DNA of 10,947 nt, taken from assembly GCA_016840965.1 (NCBI GenBank), contig JAEORI010000020.1:1-10947 (forward strand). The letters are read 5' to 3'. The stretch comes from Candidatus Thorarchaeota archaeon. GTDB lineage: Archaea > Asgardarchaeota > Thorarchaeia > Thorarchaeales > Thorarchaeaceae. Below, one piece after another: positions 7,145 through 10,947 of this stretch. The notes below the pieces were generated by a model. It had not been told where the DNA came from, made no database searches, and was given only the letters and a program-made list of their open reading frames with translations. The position numbers were made by a program, and so were the translations under genes. Positions within the stretch are counted from its first letter, which is position 1. Each line of letters starts with the position of its first letter.

Positions 7145-8323
7145 CTAGAGACCTAACGCCTCCACAACAATTTGGGACAGGTCTTTGAATTTTAATTGTG
7201 ATTCTCGGTTTTCTAATCCGTCATTAAGCGACATTGTGCATGATGGACACTCGCTTGACAATACTGATGCGCCTGTCTTTTCAGCTTCCTCAATCCGTCT
7301 TGCTGACACCCTAACTGACGCAACTGGATAGGTGCCTTTGAGAAGTCCGCCACCACCACAACATCTAGCTTTATTCCGGCTATGTTTCATTTCTTTCAAT
7401 TTAAGGCCTGGAATTGCATTGAGTACCTCTCGAGCTGGGTTGTAGATATTTTGGTGCCTACCAAGTTCACAGGGGTCGTGCCAAGCCACCTCATGAGGGT
7501 AAGTCTTATCGAATTTGATTTTACCTTCCTTTAGTAATCTAAGTACGAATTCTGAGAATGGGAGAAACTCAAGACCATCGACTGCTTCTTTGCCAAGGAG
7601 GTGAGGGTACTCTTCTGCGAAAGCTCTGTGACATCCTGGGCAGTTGAAAACAACTGTTTTGACGCCTAGTTTCTTGAGCGCTCTAAGATTGTGCGTTGCT
7701 AGCTCTCTACCGTTTTCAAAACCCCCTGCAACAAAGTAGGGATTTCCACAACAAAACTCATCATCGCCTAGAATAGTAAAATCAACACCTGCCGCTTTCA
7801 TCACTTTGATTGTGTTTTCACCCATGTGTGCTAATGTTCCCTTGAAAGAGATGTTACACCCTGCGAAATAGGCAACCTCTGCCTCAATGCCAATTCTATC
7901 TTCAACTAGATCATCAACCATATCCGTCCATAGTGTCCTGTCAGCCTGATCCATCTCCATGATATTCTGGGTCTGTTGAAGAGAGTCATCAATGTAGTTT
8001 ACGATCTCAGGCCATTGGTCGAGATTACCAATCTCTTGTCTTGTAAGCTGCCAGAATCTTAGAAGAGGAATATTCGTCTGGCAAATTTCTTGGCAAGCTC
8101 CACACAATGTGCAGTAAAAAATCCTCTCTGCAAAGTCGCTAGGGATTGGTTTATTCTCCTTTATGAGCGTCCGTAGTTGCTGCAATTTCCCTCTAGGTGA
8201 TTGAGAATCCCAAAGTGTATCAAGATATGCAGGACACACAAAGGTGCAGAATCCACACTTAGCACATACTGTTGGCTCAATATCAAGCCCTTCGAGTTTG
8301 AGGGGTTCGTATGGTTTTGTCAT
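7145..8323 (-). CDS. HdrD/GlcF-like iron-sulfur protein with two CCG domains (operon A)
   Basis: This is a 392-residue electron-transfer subunit. It has two [4Fe-4S] motifs, C20, C23, C26, C30 (then Pro) and C71, C74, C77, C81 (then Gln rather than the common Pro). Two full CCG domains follow: C156, C191-C192-G193, C228, C231 (CX34CCX35CXXC), and C285, C321-C322-G323, C359, C362 (CX35CCX36CXXC). Both fit the non-cubane [4Fe-4S] spacing known from HdrB/HdrD. No membrane helix is visible. The ATG at 8323 has AGGAGAT six bases upstream, directly after the stop of the membrane protein gene. It stands between a four-helix His-containing membrane protein and an FAD oxidase, an order recalling HdrE-HdrD with a flavoprotein added. 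It probably carries electrons from flavin to the membrane, but a reductase role on a disulfide or persulfide is equally allowed by the motifs. Confidence 0.9.
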   Translation of the reverse strand: MTKPYEPLKLEGLDIEPTVCAKCGFCTFVCPAYLDTLWDSQSPRGKLQQLRTLIKENKPIPSDFAERIFYCTLCGACQEICQTNIPLLRFWQLTRQEIGNLDQWPEIVNYIDDSLQQTQNIMEMDQADRTLWTDMVDDLVEDRIGIEAEVAYFAGCNISFKGTLAHMGENTIKVMKAAGVDFTILGDDEFCCGNPYFVAGGFENGRELATHNLRALKKLGVKTVVFNCPGCHRAFAEEYPHLLGKEAVDGLEFLPFSEFVLRLLKEGKIKFDKTYPHEVAWHDPCELGRHQNIYNPAREVLNAIPGLKLKEMKHSRNKARCCGGGGLLKGTYPVASVRVSARRIEEAEKTGASVLSSECPSCTMSLNDGLENRESQLKFKDLSQIVVEALGL

Positions 8324-8338
8324 TGCTGAATCTCCTTA

Positions 8339-8842
8339 TCATGGCCACGGTATTCCAACCCATTCAAGGATTGGTCCCAAGATCGATTCGCCATAGACAG
8401 CTATTCCGCCTAGAGCGCCCATGATCATCATCAATCCACCACCTACAATTACTAGAATTGCATATGGGAAATAACTGGATGCTTTGACCCAGACACGGTC
8501 TCCAAGCTTTGCTCGAACTATGATTAAGTAGAGATAAATCTCCACAGATACTATTGACCAGAGAATCTTGAAACGCATAACTGGTATTTGGACAAGAGTT
8601 TCTACTGGATAAGCAGGTTCCATAAACCCTGTGACCATTCCTGCAATGAGTCCTAAGAATCCGATGATGCTTCCAATGTATATGAAAACATCAAACTGGT
8701 GGAAGATTCTCGATAGTCTTGTCCCTGGGGTGTTGATGTTATCTCTGAAGAGGACTCGAAGTAGGAGATTTACTAGAGCCACTGCAGCAGTAGCTACTAG
8801 AATTCCTGTGTGAAAGTGAACGAAAACTGGATGTATTGCCAC
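8339..8842 (-). CDS. Four-helix His-containing membrane protein, DUF2231-like, possible cytochrome b (operon A)
   Basis: Numbered from GTG 8842 (167 residues), the protein opens with AIHPVFVHFHTGIL. The HP-x-x-VHF pattern (H4, H9, H11) recalls DUF2231 membrane proteins, and these histidines sit at the start of helix 1. H48 precedes helix 2. Four helices are likely at about 7-32, 52-74, 91-111 and 125-150. The frame is open to 8911, but AGGAGG eight bases before GTG 8842 marks that start. It also leaves only two bases after the stop of the cytochrome c gene (8847-8845), as expected for coupled translation. Lying between cytochrome c and an HdrD-like gene, it may be the haem-b conduit that passes electrons across the membrane, in the place HdrE holds beside HdrD. 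I see no HdrE-like sequence, and the haem assignment is inferred from histidines and context only. Confidence 0.75.
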   Translation of the reverse strand: MAIHPVFVHFHTGILVATAAVALVNLLLRVLFRDNINTPGTRLSRIFHQFDVFIYIGSIIGFLGLIAGMVTGFMEPAYPVETLVQIPVMRFKILWSIVSVEIYLYLIIVRAKLGDRVWVKASSYFPYAILVIVGGGLMMIMGALGGIAVYGESILGPILEWVGIPWP

Positions 8843-8844
8843 TT

Positions 8845-9420
8845 CTATTTCCTCCTTAAAGCCAAATATCCCAAAATCAACAGGATCGCTCCTGAAGCAA
8901 TTGGTACCCAAATCATCATCATGCTCCAGATACCATACAAGTCAACCGGTGGTGGTGGGGGTGTTATAGTACCAGGTTGGCCTGTGACAGTAACTGTGAC
9001 ATCAAATGATTCTGAAAGTTGTCCACCAGATGCTGTCCAGATACGAAGCGTATATGTGCCATTTGTAAGGGGAGTAACGGTAATTTCGACAGATATTTCT
9101 CCATCAGCGGCATTGGCGTCGTTTGCAGAATCATCTTGAACAAGAGGTTCAGAGATTGTGAAATAGTCATTATCAGCCCATCCACTCTTGATCGCGACAT
9201 ATTCTGCACCATTTCCAGCATCAATCTGAAGTATGAATGATTCTCCAGTTTCAGCATCTACAGTGGAATTTGTGGTTACTGTGAGTGTACCTGTTACAAT
9301 ATGGCAATTTCCACATTCGGATGTATACTCTGGATTTGCCACAACCGACCCTGTTGCAGCAACTAGCAAAACAAGAAAGCTCAAGACTACTATGAGCTTT
9401 GTAGTGTGGTTACGTTTCAT
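8845..9420 (-). CDS. Membrane-anchored monoheme c-type cytochrome with beta-sandwich-like domain
   Basis: This 191-residue exported protein starts with a signal peptide (K2-R3, hydrophobic 9-28). Right after it comes a single haem c attachment motif, CGNCH at 36-40. Residues 44-146 are Thr/Val-rich alternating strands ending in GTYTLRIW (121-128), which looks like an immunoglobulin-like or similar beta domain. A linker with five prolines (154-158) leads to a membrane helix at about 164-186 and a basic end, LALRRK, so the haem domain faces outside. No Met or His other than H40 occurs between 30 and 160, so the second axial ligand is not obvious. The ATG at 9420 has AGGTGA seven bases upstream. 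It is the first gene of operon A and lies 6.9 kb upstream of ccmABC, which would be needed to attach its haem. Role inferred: terminal electron outlet of the dehydrogenase modules. Confidence 0.85.
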   Translation of the reverse strand: MKRNHTTKLIVVLSFLVLLVAATGSVVANPEYTSECGNCHIVTGTLTVTTNSTVDAETGESFILQIDAGNGAEYVAIKSGWADNDYFTISEPLVQDDSANDANAADGEISVEITVTPLTNGTYTLRIWTASGGQLSESFDVTVTVTGQPGTITPPPPPVDLYGIWSMMMIWVPIASGAILLILGYLALRRK

Positions 9421-9506
9421 ATCGTTGTCACCTAGATTTAGTTACATGTTGTATCTATGTAGTGATTGAACACCTTAACCTAGTTTCGTTTTGGAACATC
9501 TGTCTC

Positions 9507-9514
9507 GTATAAGA
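9507..9514 (-). promoter_or_regulatory. Weak TATA-like element ahead of the cytochrome operon
   Basis: On the minus strand this reads TCTTATAC. It lies in the 198-base gap between the FAD oxidase fragment and the cytochrome gene, about 90 bases upstream of the ATG at 9420. A start near 9483 would leave a leader of about 60 bases. A second AT-rich stretch closer to the gene (about 9449-9458) is an alternative. Neither is a strong match. Confidence 0.25.
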
Positions 9515-9519
9515 GCATA

Positions 9520-9531
9520 TTGGTTAACCAT
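9520..9531. repeat. Copy 2 of a shared 12-base palindromic motif
   Basis: The palindrome TGGTTAACCA lies at 9521-9530, six bases upstream (on the minus strand) of the weak TATA-like element of the cytochrome operon. The 12-base word is the reverse complement of the plus-strand word at 2061-2072, ahead of ccmABC. A position next to the promoter would suit a transcription factor site, but the match is short. Confidence 0.3.
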
Positions 9532-9618
9532 GTTAATCCTTGGAAGACTACTTGTTCGCTCACGCTCCTTCTCAAGAAACAACACACTCATATCAAAGAT
9601 GTCCTTTTACTTCAATCT

Positions 9619-10947
9619 TTACCTTCTCAGAATCTTGCTAAAGAATCGAAGAAAAGGTATACCGATATAGAGTGCTTGATTCAGGGTCATCAGCCTAATG
9701 ATTGCTACTCCAACCACCCCTCCAACAAGTGAAACAAACAACAACAATGGAGTTGGAACAGCTTGTATCAAATTTGAGTTCAATAATTGAACCAGCCACT
9801 CCCACCCCAACAAACTAGGTATGAACCAACCGGCTAGCAACGCAACAAAGAATCCCGCAAGAAATCCTAAAGTTGTAGATACTCGTCCTGCAGTAACTCT
9901 ACCCCCAAAAACCTTCACGGGATTCATGAGATTTTTCGGGTCTAATTTTTTCTTCATAATCCTAAGTTCTCTGAATGCTTGATCTCCATAGTACTTTTTG
10001 GCATGTCGACCATTCCAGAGACCAACAGCATAGGGAAGTCCGCCGAACCGCTCAGCCAAGGACGCAATTTGGAACGATCTTTGCCAACCAATAGTGAATG
10101 ATAACCTCTTTCTCTCGTCATCAAGAATCCAGACCATGAACGAAGTATTGCCATCATTACTTAATGTGCCTTCGATTGCCACTTTTGATTTACGTAATTC
10201 AATTTTTGTCTTTTCAAGAATCTCTGGAAGCATATCTAACGGCGCAAGCATTTCTGCTGGTACCAGACTAGGCCCATGACGTTTTATCCTCAATGGATAG
10301 AACCGTTCATTCCAGTAAAACCAAGCTCTTTTCTCATTCAATATTATACCATTTTCTTCCTTTGTGAAAATTTGAATATTCTTGATATTGTCCTCATTTT
10401 GATATATCGTATCAAGGAGGGCTCCAGTTAGAATATATTTTCCACTTTCTATCTCGATATCATTGAGATCTCTTAGTTTTGAAGTATAATTATCAGCCAA
10501 GAATCTTAGATAGTATGGCTGAGCCTCCGAAATAATTCTAGTTGCAGTTGCTACCAGATTTGTCATGGAATCAAAGGAACATGCGAAGGGTACCAACTGC
10601 AAATTCGGTATGGTCTTTAGAGTGACCTTGGTTATAATCCCGAGAGTACCATAGGTTCCAGTGATGAGCTTTTCCTCTTGTTCTGGTGTTCCCAGACCTG
10701 CAGCTGACAGTTCTTGAGCTAGCCATCCATTCCCCTTTTCTGCTTCCTCTTGAAGAGTGTCACTTTTTGGGTCCATCAAAACTCTACCAAGTCTTACAAT
10801 TTTCCCATTGGGAAGGATAGCCTCGATTCCAATGATTTGCTTCAAGATATCTCCATGGCGGGTAGATCCTATCCCAAGTCCTCCACTTGCGACAAAACCA
10901 CCAACTGTAGCAGCAGTGGCGCTTGAAGGATAAACTGGCAGTGTGAA
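9619..10947 (-). CDS. FAD-linked oxidase with membrane tail, partial (N-terminus beyond window)
   Basis: The frame is open to the window edge and gives 442 residues of a paralogue of the 573-residue oxidase at 5411. The fragment opens in the FAD-binding domain (PSSATAATVGGF at 7-18, compare PSSAPSSTVGGW), with GTLGIITKV at 100-108. Shared cap motifs are RIKRHGPSLVPAE (221-233), GGLPYAVGLWN (302-312) and LDPKNLMNP (335-343). The canonical HxHxGDGN and EHGxG motifs are again absent. Two probable membrane helices follow at about 358-381 and 398-419. The end FLRFFSKILRR nearly repeats the tail end of the paralogue, so the tail was inherited by duplication. About 135 N-terminal residues should lie outside the window by comparison with the paralogue. 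It is either the end of a further upstream operon or a third module; its partner genes are not visible. Substrate unknown. Confidence 0.87.
   Translation of the reverse strand, partial: FTLPVYPSSATAATVGGFVASGGLGIGSTRHGDILKQIIGIEAILPNGKIVRLGRVLMDPKSDTLQEEAEKGNGWLAQELSAAGLGTPEQEEKLITGTYGTLGIITKVTLKTIPNLQLVPFACSFDSMTNLVATATRIISEAQPYYLRFLADNYTSKLRDLNDIEIESGKYILTGALLDTIYQNEDNIKNIQIFTKEENGIILNEKRAWFYWNERFYPLRIKRHGPSLVPAEMLAPLDMLPEILEKTKIELRKSKVAIEGTLSNDGNTSFMVWILDDERKRLSFTIGWQRSFQIASLAERFGGLPYAVGLWNGRHAKKYYGDQAFRELRIMKKKLDPKNLMNPVKVFGGRVTAGRVSTTLGFLAGFFVALLAGWFIPSLLGWEWLVQLLNSNLIQAVPTPLLLFVSLVGGVVGVAIIRLMTLNQALYIGIPFLRFFSKILRR

Noticed and set aside
8843..8911. An N-terminal extension of 23 residues for the four-helix membrane protein.
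   Set aside because: It overlaps the end of the cytochrome c gene, and a strong ribosome binding site points to GTG 8842 instead.
1..10947. CRISPR arrays, tRNA or rRNA genes, insertion sequences.
   Set aside because: No regularly spaced direct repeats, no recognisable RNA gene and no transposase or terminal inverted repeats were seen on either strand.

Overview
The window reads as archaeal chromosome from an anaerobic or facultative archaeon that makes cytochromes. Every supported gene lies on the minus strand, so transcription runs from high to low coordinates. The archaeal reading rests on three things: strong GGAGGTGAT-type ribosome binding sites that often overlap the preceding stop codon, TATA-box-like elements ahead of the gene clusters, and HdrD-like proteins. 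An Asgard-type lineage would fit, but that is a guess; nothing here fixes the taxon.

Layout in the direction of transcription. (1) 10947-9619: the 3' part of an FAD-linked oxidase with a two-helix membrane tail, cut by the window edge. (2) Operon A, 9420-5411: a membrane-anchored monoheme c-type cytochrome, a four-helix His-containing membrane protein, an HdrD/GlcF-like iron-sulfur protein, and a second FAD-linked oxidase with the same membrane tail. (3) A 225-base gap with a T-rich terminator-like tract and a TATA box. (4) Operon B, 5185-2065: a second small four-helix His-containing membrane protein, an FAD-linked oxidase without a membrane tail, and a second HdrD-like protein. (5) A short promoter region. 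(6) Operon C, 1944 to beyond 1: ccmA, ccmB and a partial ccmC, the haem-handling core of cytochrome c maturation.

How they may work together (inference). The FAD subunits would oxidise an unidentified, probably cytoplasmic organic substrate and pass electrons through the HdrD-like iron-sulfur subunits to small, probably haem-b membrane proteins. From there electrons would go to the outward-facing cytochrome c, whose haem the neighbouring Ccm proteins help attach. The locus resembles a duplicated, membrane-bound dehydrogenase/HdrD module wired to a dedicated cytochrome. All three FAD proteins lack the HxHxGDGN and EHGxG signatures of glycolate and D-lactate dehydrogenases, so the substrate should be treated as unknown.

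Several starts were placed by ribosome binding site rather than by longest reading frame (8842, 5185, 4761, 1944). Domain calls come from motifs read by eye; no database search was possible.
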